Origin: Bretschneidera sinensis
Lineage: Eukaryota; Streptophyta; Magnoliopsida; Brassicales; Akaniaceae
Direction of reading: 5' to 3'
Length of the DNA stretch: 64,000 nt
NCBI GenBank assembly: GCA_023935145.1
Contig: CM043704.1
Location: forward strand, 95,381,873-95,445,872
In this document: positions 9,915 through 20,800 of the stretch, one piece after another
Layout of the letters: every line of letters begins with the position of its first letter
Numbering within the stretch: the first letter of the stretch is position 1
Position numbers and translations under genes: made by a program
The notes under the pieces: model-generated
What the model saw: only the letters and a program-made list of their open reading frames with translations
The model's database searches: none
What the model was told of the DNA's origin: nothing

Positions 9915-11984
9915 AGAGTCCATATAAAACAAATAAATTTTATAAATTTTATAATAAAATTCATTTGTAATTTTATTATATTTGAGAAGACATAAATTAT
10001 TAATTTCAAATTCACGGTGTAATTGAGTTGATTTGTTGTAAATTTTATTAAAATTAATAAAAATTACAAATGCATTTCACAAATGAAAAGAAATATATAT
10101 ATTTACAAAAACTCTCATTCATAATCAATCTCATTTATATCAAACATTCAAAATATGAGAATTGAATTGAATTTTATAATTTAATTATAAAATAAATTAA
10201 ACATGAAAATTTTATTTCAATTAATTTCTCATTCTATTAATTCTTTGGGATGCATTTTATTTTTATATGATTTTTGAGTGTGGCAATTTGAACGTTGGGT
10301 CTCTTTTTTTAGAGAGAATATATAGTTAGCATTGGGTTATGCTCAAACCGGACTCTTTGACATGTATTTTGATTCCTTAATATCTTATCAGCTCCTAATT
10401 TTCCTTAAGAAAGTAAACTCTGGTATGTGTTTTGACCATCTTATAGAAGATTTAGAAGAGAAACTTCTTCTTCAAAAAAGAAAGTAAATCGACTAAATTT
10501 CATGGATTTGTTCGGAAAATTATTAAATAGAACGGTTGTGGTGATGTTATTAGATGATGTGGGTTAGTAATTCAATGTAAACAATTATCATTAAATGATC
10601 TTACGAATGACATTGTATGATCGTTCAATCTAATAATTTTTCAATTTATTATATACTAACATGGAAAAATCTAACTCCATAAACCAAAAATTGGATCACT
10701 TAGAGAAATTACTTTAAACATATCTTTCTTATCGAAACAAATAAAGCCTCAAAAAAATCTTCTTAAATAGTATCAACAAATTAGTAACTAGTCGTCGTAC
10801 ACCAGCTTCTAATTATTTGAATTTATTTTGGTATGCTATTATAATGTACAAAGTTATAAGTATTATCAGCTGAATTTTTTATAAAAGAAATACCGATTAT
10901 ATGTATTAGTAATTACATACTACCATAATGACATTTTGGATATGTCTATGCAGTTTTTTTTTTTTTTAAGTATTGATTTGAGATATATATTCAAATCAAT
11001 AAATGTCCAATCACCACTGCTATGTCTTTTTTATTTAAAACCCAAAAACCTTTAAGATCATGCTCAATCCGCCCAAATTAGGGGAATAAATGATAGCACA
11101 CCGGTCCCCTGACGCAATCTTCAATTTAAAAGGTAAATATAATCTCAAGGAGAATCGAACCCAAGATCGTGCCGCCTATTACACAGTCCCAAATTCACTC
11201 CTATCAAATGGATATATATTCATCTTGATTTTTCATGTATAAACTCTTGAATAAAACAAATCATATTAAATAAATAGTCATTTGAATCTTTATAATTATT
11301 CGATGATGGATTTTGTTGATTGCCATCACAATTATGAAAATATAATATTTTAGATTAACTTATCTTTACCAATTTTTTTTGTGATTTTAATATTTAATCT
11401 CATGTTTTAAATTAAACATATGATATTTGAAAATTTTTTATAAACAAATATTTTTATTTATATTAGTTTATACATAAGTTACTGCTATTAATTTATGTAT
11501 TTATAGAATTAATGATGTTTATTTTTCATTGACTTATCGCTTATGTTTTACTAACCCCTTTTTTCAAATGCTTTAGTATTTATATAACTATCATTTTATA
11601 ATCAAATGATTAATTTAATTCATGATATATATAAATTCACAATCTCATGATATATTTTAAATTTTTTTATCATGAAATTTTATTTGGTTTTACTAATCAA
11701 GATTATATTATTTTAAAACTGAATGTATTCAAATGAACACTTATAATATTGTATTTGAGATTTTTCTAAATCGATGATGAAACCCTCCATGATAAAATAT
11801 TTTTCAATAAATTTATTTTTTGGATATCTAATTTAATTTAGTTACTACTTCACTTGATTATATTCTTTATTTTAAACGTTTTATAAACTTCATTTTATTA
11901 ATTTAAATCTTTATATAGTTTTTAGATTGAGTTTTATATAGTTTGCATAACTATGGATACCGAAATTACCTTGTGTTAAAAAAT
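9057..11984. other. Gene-free AT-rich intergenic DNA with a long (TA)n microsatellite
   Basis: No coding signal or RNA gene is visible. A pure (TA/AT)n tract of about 20 repeats runs from about 9869 to 9909. Around 11075-11210 is a fragment with GAATCGAACCCAAGATCGTG, a phrase common in dispersed plant repeats. The rest is AT-rich and without recognisable structure. Confidence 0.6.
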
Positions 11985-12199
11985 AATCCTCTCTAAAGCC
12001 ATCACATAACCCCACAGAGAGAGCAGTAATTTGCATGGAATACAAGGGAATGGCCGATGTTACTGACTGAATCAACGTGGCTCGGCCACCAAGAGAAAGA
12101 TGCTTGGCCTTCCACCCCGAAAGCTTAGCTTGATCTCTATCGAAGATACCACCATAAGTGCTGCGAATCACTCTAACATGAATTAAAGTGACCCAAGGT
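11985..12199 (-). pseudogene. Older LINE reverse transcriptase, C-terminal piece (distal half)
   Basis: The minus frame reads STYGGIFDRDQAKLSGWKAK, then HLSLGGRATLIQSVTSAIPL, which is the conserved post-catalytic part of plant L1-type RT (usual form GWKAKHLSLAGRATLIQSV). It is interrupted exactly at the target-site duplication of the plus-strand LINE and continues on the other side at 17102-17230. Downstream coding is lost after about 11985. Confidence 0.8.
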
Positions 12200-12309
12200 G
12201 TCAAAGTGGGTTTAGAGAGAAGCTCTCAAGCAAGTTGCCTATTGCTTTTCCAAACCCCAATTTCTCTTCTCCTCCTCTGTTTTTTCTTAATTAAATCTAG
12301 TTATGTGCC

Positions 12310-13635
12310 ATGGGAAAGAAGAAAACCGGCAAGAAGATTGCGATTTCAGCTCAGGATCAAAGTGATGTAGAGTATGTACAGAGATATTTCAAAAACAAAG
12401 ATGCTACAGTAACTATGTCGGGCAAAAAATTTGAAAATGAAGAAGAGGATCCAGCCAAAAGGGGAAGCAAAGGTATGGGTCAGAATGATGCTAGCAACAA
12501 GAAAGGAGCTTCCAATCATGGTAATAGTGTGGCTGGAAGTGGGCAGATAGAACCTAAGGGCAAAGTTGCTACAGTGACTTTGTTGAGTATAAATAAAAAT
12601 GGAGAAGATGAACAATGTTCATCTAACTGTGAATAAGTGGAATCAGAGAGCCTCTCATGCACCTTGGGAGAGGAAAACACCAGTTTGGGACTGAAAAATG
12701 ACTATGAAAGCTCAGAATGTGATGAGCTTGACCAGAAGAAAGCTGTTGAGAAGCTTGGTACTGTTCACGTTGGGTCTCCTGCAGGGGTGAATATTAATAT
12801 AGAGAAGATTGGGGAGCCCAAGAAAGCTCCATGATTTAGCCTTTTTGTAGACAATAGGAAGCCTGGTAATGGGACTCAACTATCTGCATTGTACTATGAA
12901 GAGGAAGCCATTTCTGTAGCAGAAAAAGATTTACAGGAGGTCTTTGAAGGTATGCCTCACTGCTTAGTAGGTTATTTTGCTGGTAAATTTCCTGGTAAAA
13001 TGGCTCTAAAACAAATTACAGATTCTTGGAATGCTGGTGTGATTACCCAATTCCATGAGAGTGGCTGGATTATCTTTAAATTCAAAAATGTAGAAGACAT
13101 GATGAGAGTTATGCAATAGGGTCCATATATTATCTATGGCAGGCCTCTTCTCCTGAAATCAATGCCCAGATTTTTCTAATTTGAGAATGAGGAAATTAGT
13201 ATTATGCCAGTGTGGGTGCAGCTCAAGAACTTGCCTCTTGAGTTATGGTCTTCTAGAGTTTTAAGCATGATAGGGTCCAGGATTGGGAAACCTCTATGTG
13301 CTGATAAACTTACTTCTATAAAGGAGAGAGTGTCCTATGCTAGGATATTGGTGGAAGTGGATATAGCCAAGGAGGTAAAGCATGTAATCTCTATTAATCT
13401 GCCTAGAGGTAGATCCTTTGAGTAGAAAGTAACATATGAAAACCTCCTTAGGTTCTATAACAGATGCAAATTTATAGGACACAATGAAGGGAATTGCAAG
13501 TTTCTTTCCAGTAATGTCTCTAAGGAGAGAGACCCTCCTAGCACAGTCTTGGTATCTGTCTCCAAAGCAGTGGGAGTAGATCCCATAGGGCTCCTAATAG
13601 TCCAAGGGACTGCAGAGGTGGTATCATCATGAAAG
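12310..13635 (+). pseudogene. LINE ORF1 remnant (DUF4283 and zinc knuckle)
   Basis: The frame starts MGKKKTGKKIAISAQDQSD, a basic N-terminus. The DUF4283-like part reads EGMPHCLVGYFAGKFPGK, then ITQFHESGWIIFKF (12889-13119), then PVWVQLKNLPLELW and GSRIGKPLCADK (13204-13425). It ends in a zinc knuckle, FYNRCKFIGHNEGNCK, whose first Cys is Tyr. Stops lie at about 12634, 12832, 13117, 13178 and 13423. In intact relatives this protein is an RNA-binding chaperone for the LINE transcript. Confidence 0.8.
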
Positions 13636-13836
13636 GAAGTTGACAAGCAAATGGGAAGGGGTTTAAGGGCAGCTTCTAAGCATGAGAATCAAGTTGGCCT
13701 TCCTACAGGACATGATGAATCTAGTAAGCCCTCTTCTATGAAAGACTTTCAATTAGTTAGTAAAAAGAAGAAAGGAAGTAGTACCTCAAATGTAAAGATC
13801 AAAGATAAGAAGGGGGGATGCCCCTCTTAAACCCTC

Positions 13837-16800
13837 ATGAATATAGCCTACTGGAACATCAAGGTTTTCCACAAACCCCTGAAACACAATGAGGTGTCCC
13901 ACCTCATGTATAATAAAAATATAGATATTTTTTACCTTTTGGAAACTAAGCTGGATGCAAGGAAGTTGGAGAAAATTATGAAGAACAAATTTAGACTGTG
14001 GAACCAAATCAACAACTTTCATGTGCATAAAGCTTGCAGAATACTGATTCTGTGGAACCCTTCTAAGGTCAGTGTTACTGTGCTAGAAGCTAATCCTCAA
14101 ATTATTCATTGCAAGGTCAGATGCTTAGTGTTTGCTATAAGTTTTATTTTCAGTTTTGTTTATGGCTTTCATTCCATAGTCACAAGAAGGACTCTTTAGG
14201 ATAACCTTAAAGATTTTAATGAAAACTGGGATTCTCCTTGGCTTGTCAGGGGTGATTTCAATAATGTGTTTTCAGTGGATGAGAAGGGTAATGGTACTCC
14301 AATCACAGCTTATGAGATTAGGGATCCCCATGCTTCTTGTTTAGATACTAGTCTTACTAACATTAACTTCTCTAGGAGTTTCTACACTTAGTCAAATAAC
14401 CACACCTGGTATAAATTGGATAGGGCTATGATGAATAGTAACTAGGTGCAAAGAGGTTTTAAGGCTCATGCCACTTTCACTCTGCCAGGGTGTCTCTCAG
14501 ATCACTCTTACTGCATTGTCTCCTTGTTTGAAGAGGTGAAGAGGAGGAAAAGCTCATTTAAATTTTTCAATATGTGGGCCAATCACTCTAATTTTCTTGA
14601 GATAGTTAGGGGTTCTTGGAGTGGTAATTTTGCTGGGTTCAAGATGTACAAGCTGTGTAGAAAGTTGAAGAGTCTAAAAGACCCTCTCAAATTGTTAAAT
14701 GAGAAGCATTTTAGTCAAATTTCTACTAGAACTTTAGAGGCATCTCAAGAATTGCTGAGACTTCAACAAGAGCTCCATGATAATATTTTTGACCCTGAGC
14801 TACAAGTTAAAGTTGCTGAGATGAGGTTAAAGACTTTCAACCTAGCAGAAGCTAAAAGAAGCTTTTATACTCAACAGACAAAGTCTACGTTTCTCTTAAA
14901 TAGTAATAGAGGGTCCAAATTTTTCCATGCTCTGATGAAAAGGAAGACTAGCAGGAATTATATATCTGCTGTGGAGATAGTGGATGGAAATCAGACTTCA
15001 TTTGAGGCCCAAGTGGTGAATGAATTCTTGAAGTTCTATAAGAATCTGCTGGGGGTTTGCTATCCTCTTAGGCCTATTGTGAGTGATGTTCTAAATGAGG
15101 GGACCAAAGTGAATGTGAGTCAAGCTGACCTCCTGATTCAACCAGTAACAACATATGAAATCAAGGAAGCCTTGTTCAGTATTGGAGAGGATAAGTCTCC
15201 TGGCCCTGATGGTTATTCTTCTGCTTTCTTCAAGAAAACTTGGTGTATCATTAAGGAAGACTTTGTGGGGGCTATGAAGGAATTTTTCAATAGTGGCAAG
15301 ATGCTCAAGCAAATTAACCATACAGCTTTGGCTATGATTCCTAAGACTAAATCAGCTACAAGAGTAGAGGAATATAGGCCAATTGCCTGCTGCAGTGTAA
15401 TGTATAAAGTCATCTCTAAGATCCTGGCCACTAGACTAACTCCCATAATGGATTGTATTGTAAACCCAGGCCAGGTTGCCTTCATAAGGAACAGAAGCAT
15501 GGTGGAGAACATCTATTTGGTTCAGGAGCTTCTCTGAAAGTATAGTAGAAAAAGAATCTCTCCCAGATGCATGCTGAAAATTGACTTGAGGAAAGCTTAT
15601 GACTCAGTTAACTGGGATTTTTTGGACAACATGATCAAGGGGCTTGGATTTCCAGGAAAATTTTGCAAATGTATCATGGAATGTGTGTATACTCTTTCTT
15701 ACTCCATATCTATCAATGGCTGCCTCTATGGTTTTTTTGTTGGGAAAAGAGGGTTGAGGCAAGGGGACCCCCTCTCCCCCTTCTCATTTGTTCTTTGCCT
15801 TGAATATCTATCCAGGTTATTAGCTAGGATGGCTAAATCCTCAGATTGTTAGTTCCATCCCAAATGTGAGCCTTGTAAGATCACCCACTTGGCTTTTGCT
15901 GATGATATCTTATTGTTTGCTAGATGAGACATGGGGTCTGTCAGCCAACTTATACAGTGTGTCTTGGATTTCAGTGATTGCTCTGGGTTACAGGCTAGCA
16001 TCCCCAAATCAAACCTTTATACTGCTAGGATCTCTCCTAATGATTTTCAAGAAATCAAAAGGATTGCAAGTCTTGTTGAAGGAGATCTGCCCTTCAGGTA
16101 TCTGGGAGTTCCCTTAGCTTCTACCAAGCTTAAAACTAGCCATTTCCTTCCTCTGATTGAAAATTTTTTTGGCTACATTTGTGCTTGGGTTAGTACAAAC
16201 TTATCCTTTGTAGGAAGAGCTGAATTGATAAATTATGTGCTTCAAGGTGTGGAATGTTTTTGGCTATCTATTTTCCCCATTCCGTCCAATATCAGAGACA
16301 GAATTATAAGGATCTGCAGGGTGTTCTTGTGGAGTGGTAAGAACTAAACATCAAAGAAAGCTCTTGTTGCTTGGAATGAGGTTTGTTTTCCTAAAGTAGA
16401 AGGGGCTTTGGGGCTTAGAGATATTAAAAGCTGGAACCTTGCTCTTCTTGCAAAATCTCTATGGAACATCCACTAGAAAAAGGACTCCTTATGGGTTAGA
16501 TGGATTAATCACTTCTATCTTCATGGAGAATCCATTTGGAACTCAAGTCCTAGGCATGAGGATTTTACTCTTTAGAAGCAGCTTCTGGAAATTAAGAATA
16601 GATTGATCAGCTCAGAGTCTTCTGTTCAATTAGCTACTGAAAAGATGAGTCAATGGGAGGTTCAGTCCCAGTTCAACATCAAGAAAGCCTATGACCACTT
16701 CAGAAACAAAGGTACTAAAACGAAATTGGATCCTGTGGTGTGGAGTGGTAGTACTACTCCAAAACATGCCTTTATCTTGTGGCTAGCTGTGAAAGATAAG

Positions 16801-16980
16801 TTGCTCATCAAAGATAAACTTCTGTTCTATGAAATGGACAGGTCCTGTCCCCTCTGCAGAAAAGCTGAATAAACAGTCTCTCACCTGTTATTCTCATGCA
16901 GAATCAGTGCTACTGTTTGGACTGAAATTAGAGAATGGATGGGCAATAAAAAGAGCATGTCCACTCTCATAAGTGCAACT
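13837..16980 (+). pseudogene. LINE ORF2 remnant (AP endonuclease, reverse transcriptase, zf-RVT)
   Basis: The endonuclease start is MNIAYWNIKVF with LLETKLDARKL (13837-14199). RT is recognisable by EDKSPGPDGYSSAFFKKTW (about 15190), the EYRPIACCSVMYKVISKILA box (about 15370), LKIDLRKAYDSVNWDFL (15571 on), GLRQGDPLSPFSFVLCLEYL (about 15755) and the catalytic LAFADDILLF (about 15892). A zf-RVT region follows with FILWLAVKDKLL and CPLCRKAE (16600-16870). Stops at about 14197, 14388, 14443, 15535, 15850, 15926, 16346, 16474, 16573 and 16870 kill it. The longest open stretch is 14446-15537. Confidence 0.9.
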
Positions 16981-17086
16981 AAATGGTTAATCAGGGAAGC
17001 CAAAGGAAAGGGCCCTGCTGCTAAGGCCCAGTGTATTTTGTATATAATTTTGAGTAATATATTTACATTTACCGATCAAAAAAAAA

Positions 17087-17230
17087 AAAGTGACCCAAGG
17101 TACTTACCCAAATTAACCACGAGACCCATCATCCCTAGGCATCGCGCAATGCTCCTAGCCCTCAAAAATCTTCGATTTTGCCGTGTTAACCATCTGCACT
17201 CCACCCCCTACCTTATCTCAATTGCTTAAA
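17087..17230 (-). pseudogene. Older LINE reverse transcriptase (proximal half)
   Basis: Read on the minus strand, this flank encodes MVNTAKSKIF and then NLGKYLG, the segment that normally precedes the STYGG...GWKAKHLSL block found at 11985-12199. The two halves belong to one old LINE on the minus strand, split by the later plus-strand LINE. A few stops mark it as dead. Confidence 0.7.
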
Positions 17231-17867
17231 AGCCATTAATCAAGACAATCTTTAACCATTTCTTCCCCTATATTCTCTCTTCTGTTTACTTCTCTTGATT
17301 ATTTATAAGACAAAAATCTTCTTAAAATATTTTTTCTAACTAGATCACTCCTAACAGATAAAAAAAACACATGGAAACAGACGACACTTCTCTTCAAGTG
17401 GATTAACTCAATTAAAGTTGTCCATGTAGTATAACGTTAGCCCATGTAGTTTACCCTTTTGATTACCTAACATTTGTTGGATTTGATTATCAACTCATGG
17501 AAATCAATGGTGAATTCGCTAACAAGGTGCACTACAGCCAATCAAAATTGCTAAAATAAATAATTTTTCATCATATGAACGGCATAGATTAAAGAGTTAG
17601 AAGAAAACCCAATAACTTATCCTGGTCCGCGACTATACATGAACACCGAGGGACTCGTATAGAAAGTTTTTATTGCCAGAACAGAGTTCATTCTTGCATC
17701 CAATGGGAAAAGGCCATTCGACCTGGAAGAAACAAATTCAGCATTATCTGGGCAAATGGATTTTGTGCGTGAATTTTTGTTGTGCGTAGATTTTACTGAA
17801 GGGAAACGACACTGAAAGGCTGAAACATAGCTCTTTTTTGTTTGGAGCAACAAGAAGACCCCTCGAG
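17231..17867 (+). promoter_or_regulatory. Intergenic region and presumed promoter of SWI3D
   Basis: This is about 640 bp between the LINE remnant and the SWI3D start codon. No clear TATA box is visible near the gene. The stretch just before the ATG (about 17790-17867) is probably 5' UTR. No upstream ATG is in frame with the coding sequence. Specific binding sites cannot be supported. Confidence 0.35.
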
Positions 17868-20800
17868 ATGGAGGAGAAACGGCGGGACGCCGGAACCCTA
17901 CCGGCTATGGCAAGCTCACCGGGGGGAGCGGAGTCTCCGGCGACGGAGCCTGCCTCCACTCGGCGCCGAGGCGGAGCCCAGAAGAGAAAAGCCAATGCTC
18001 TGTCGGCTTCCAATTCATCGTCGACGCCCTCAAAACGGATGACTCGCGAGAAGGCGATGTTGATCTCTAGCCCTCCGGTCCACAACGGCCCGTTGACCAG
18101 AGCTCGCCAGGCACCTAATAGCCTTGCCGTGGGTTCGGCTTCAGCTCCAGGATCGGCTAGCTGGGCTCCCGGCTCGTATATCAAGGAAGAGAAGACGGCC
18201 ACGGCAGCCAAAGATAGCGCGAAGCACGAGGAGGAGATGAGCAAGGCGAGCAAGGAGTGGGAGGCTTTGGAGGCTAAGATTGAAGCTGAATTTGAAGCAA
18301 TTAGATCTCGTGATAGTAATGCGCATGCTGTGCCTAGCCATTGTGGTTAGCTCTTTATTCCCTTTTTGCTACATGTGGAAACCCTAGCTTTTATTGTATG
18401 CGTTCGTATTTTTTACCAGGAGGTAGTTGTTTTGTGTTTGGTTGTGAGGAAGAGGTGAGGGCAAAGAAAGAAAGTTCAAATTTTGGGGTTTTAGATCGTT
18501 TATTTCTATTTGGTTGCTGAGAAAATGGGTGAGGGAAAGGACGGAAGGGGAAATTTGAGTCGGTTTTGGAGTTCAGTTGAGCGGAATTTTTGCGCTTTGG
18601 TCTTAGCTAGTTGAAAGAAGGTTTAAATTTTAGATTTAATTTTCCGTTAGTTACTCCAAATTAATTCTAATTCTTGTGTGTTTAATAGGAAGGAAGTTGC
18701 TTTCTGTTTGTTTGTGGAGAAAAAATAGAGGAAGAAGGGGAAGTTCTGGAATTCTTGATATAAATTTGATAGCTTTTGTTGTCCATACTAGTAAGGTTAC
18801 TTGTTATCTGTTTGGTTGATGAGAAAAGATGGGAAAGAGTAGAGAAAATGAAATTTTGAATTGTTGTTTCGGGTCCTATGTCCTAACTGAGCTCTGATTG
18901 CTGCATCTTAGGCATGGTTGAATTAAATTTTTTGGTCTCTGAGGAAATTCAGATTGGAAATTTGTAATTTTGCTCTTTTTTTATAAGTAATTTTGCTCTT
19001 TTGTTAGTGTTCTACTTATGAAATCCCAACTTTTTTGCATTTTGTTGGATTCAAGGCTCTGATTCTTCTTCAGGGAGGTTCTTAGCCTTTGTTTTGTTGC
19101 AAAGGAAAGCGAGGATGCCAAACAAATAATTTTTTGTTTTCATGTTGTTTAAGATTGTGCAAGGGTGGCTATAATTTAGTGAAGCATCTTCAGCTTAAGG
19201 TGTAGATTTGTTTTGGTAGGTTCAAAACTGTTCTTTTTCATCCGGTTGGTTCTAGAGTTTGGTAGAAACATCGTAGAGCATTGATTTCGAGATTGTTTCA
19301 TTGGAAGGGAAACTAGGGTTCTGAACGCACTAGCCTCTTAGGAAGCTCCTTAGCCTATAATTTCCAACTAGAATGAAGATAAAAGAAAAGACAACATTTT
19401 GGATATTTACAGTTTGTTATGTTTCTTAAAGTGAAATCTTGTCTAAATTATGAATTTTGTCCCAGTAGTTTTAAAACCATCCTATTCTTTCAATTGTTAT
19501 AATGGGATACTCAAACTTCACTAACCATCCAATTTATCACATTCTGTCATATAGACCAAATGGAGGTCCACATTAATATGCTTACTGAACAACAATTGGG
19601 GAAATAAACCGCCCATTTCCCCTTCTCTCTATCATTAACCATAAACCCCAAATCAATCTAACAGTTAGAGAGAAACTCTTGTTCAGTTGCTAAATTAGAG
19701 AAATAAACAGATCCTAAACTAGATTAGAGTGATAGACTGATCCCAATTTATATGGTTGTAGTTACTTGGTCTTGTTTGCTCTGTTTGGAGTCATTGTCTA
19801 TGGCTGGGGTGCTCCGAGAAAGAAAAATTGATAGTCGTGCCTTAACCAAACGTACTAAAGTGGACTGTTTGTGAAGTTAGAGTATCCAGTTAGAACAATT
19901 GAAAGAATAGGGACTGTTTTAAAACTACACCCATAGTACAGGGACAAAAATCATAATTTAACCTGAAATTCTTCACTTTTAATTTGGGAATTTATCACTT
20001 ATAAAAAAAATTGGGCATTGATCCCCTCTTTTTGCAGGTTGGTTTTCATGGACGAAAATTCACCCTCTTGAGGAGCGTTCACTGCCTTCATTCTTTAATG
20101 GGAAATCCCAGACTCGGACTCGTGATGTATACATGGAAATACGTAATTGGATCATGAAGAAATTTCATGCAAATCCAAACACACAGATTGAATTGAAAGA
20201 TTTGTCAGAGCTTGAGGTTGGAGGCTTGGATGCAAGGCAGGAGCTGATGGAGTTCTTGGACTACTGGGGTTTGATTAATTTCCACCCATTCCCACCAACA
20301 GATTCTGCTGCCACTGGTGTCGATAGTGATGCATCAGAGAAAAAGGATTTGTTGATTGAAAAATTATTTCACTTCGAAGAAATTCAATCACGCCCACCAA
20401 TTGTTTCTAAGCGTCACTTCATGACTCCAGCTATGCCATATGGGTTGTTTCCAGAGTCAGCAATTGCTGACGAGTTGGTGAAGCAAGAGGGGCCAGCTGT
20501 TGAATACCACTGCAACTCCTGTTCAGCTGATTGTTCTCGCAAACGCTACCATTGCCAGAAGCAGGTCGGTTTTTCTAATCACATTTCATTGTCTTATTTT
20601 GAAATTGTATGTTATGGTTATATATGGAAAAAAGAATTACTTAAAAGTTTTATTTATTTATTATTTATGTGCTTATTTGCGAGAGATGAGGGTGCCTTTA
20701 GTGTCACTCAAAATCAATTTTCAAATGTTGCCTAAGTCGAGTAAACGCTTTCCATTTATTTTCCATTCTTCATAAGAGTTTCTTCCCTTTTTCTTTTTTG

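Larger units (their letters stand above)
12200..17086 (+). mobile_element. L1-type LINE, nearly full length, decayed
   Basis: The element has two coding regions (ORF1 DUF4283/zinc knuckle, ORF2 endonuclease-RT) and a 3' poly(A) tract (17078-17089). It is flanked by a 15-bp direct repeat, AAAGTGACCCAAGGT, at 12185-12199 and 17087-17101. The first three A of the right copy may belong to the tail, so the duplication is 12-15 bp. Length is about 4.9 kb, near that of a complete plant L1 element. Many in-frame stops show that it is inactive. It inserted into an older LINE on the other strand. Confidence 0.92.

Noticed and set aside
11911..12204. Minus-strand ORF as a separate small gene
   Set aside because: It carries GWKAKHLSLGGRATL, the RT tail of an old LINE interrupted by the newer one.
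14446..15537. Long open reading frame of 363 codons as a host gene
   Set aside because: It is the RT part of the decayed LINE ORF2 (EYRPIACCSVMYK, SPGPDGY).
20133..20735. 200-codon ORF as an independent SWIRM protein
   Set aside because: It is exon 2 of SWI3D read through its donor into the intron.
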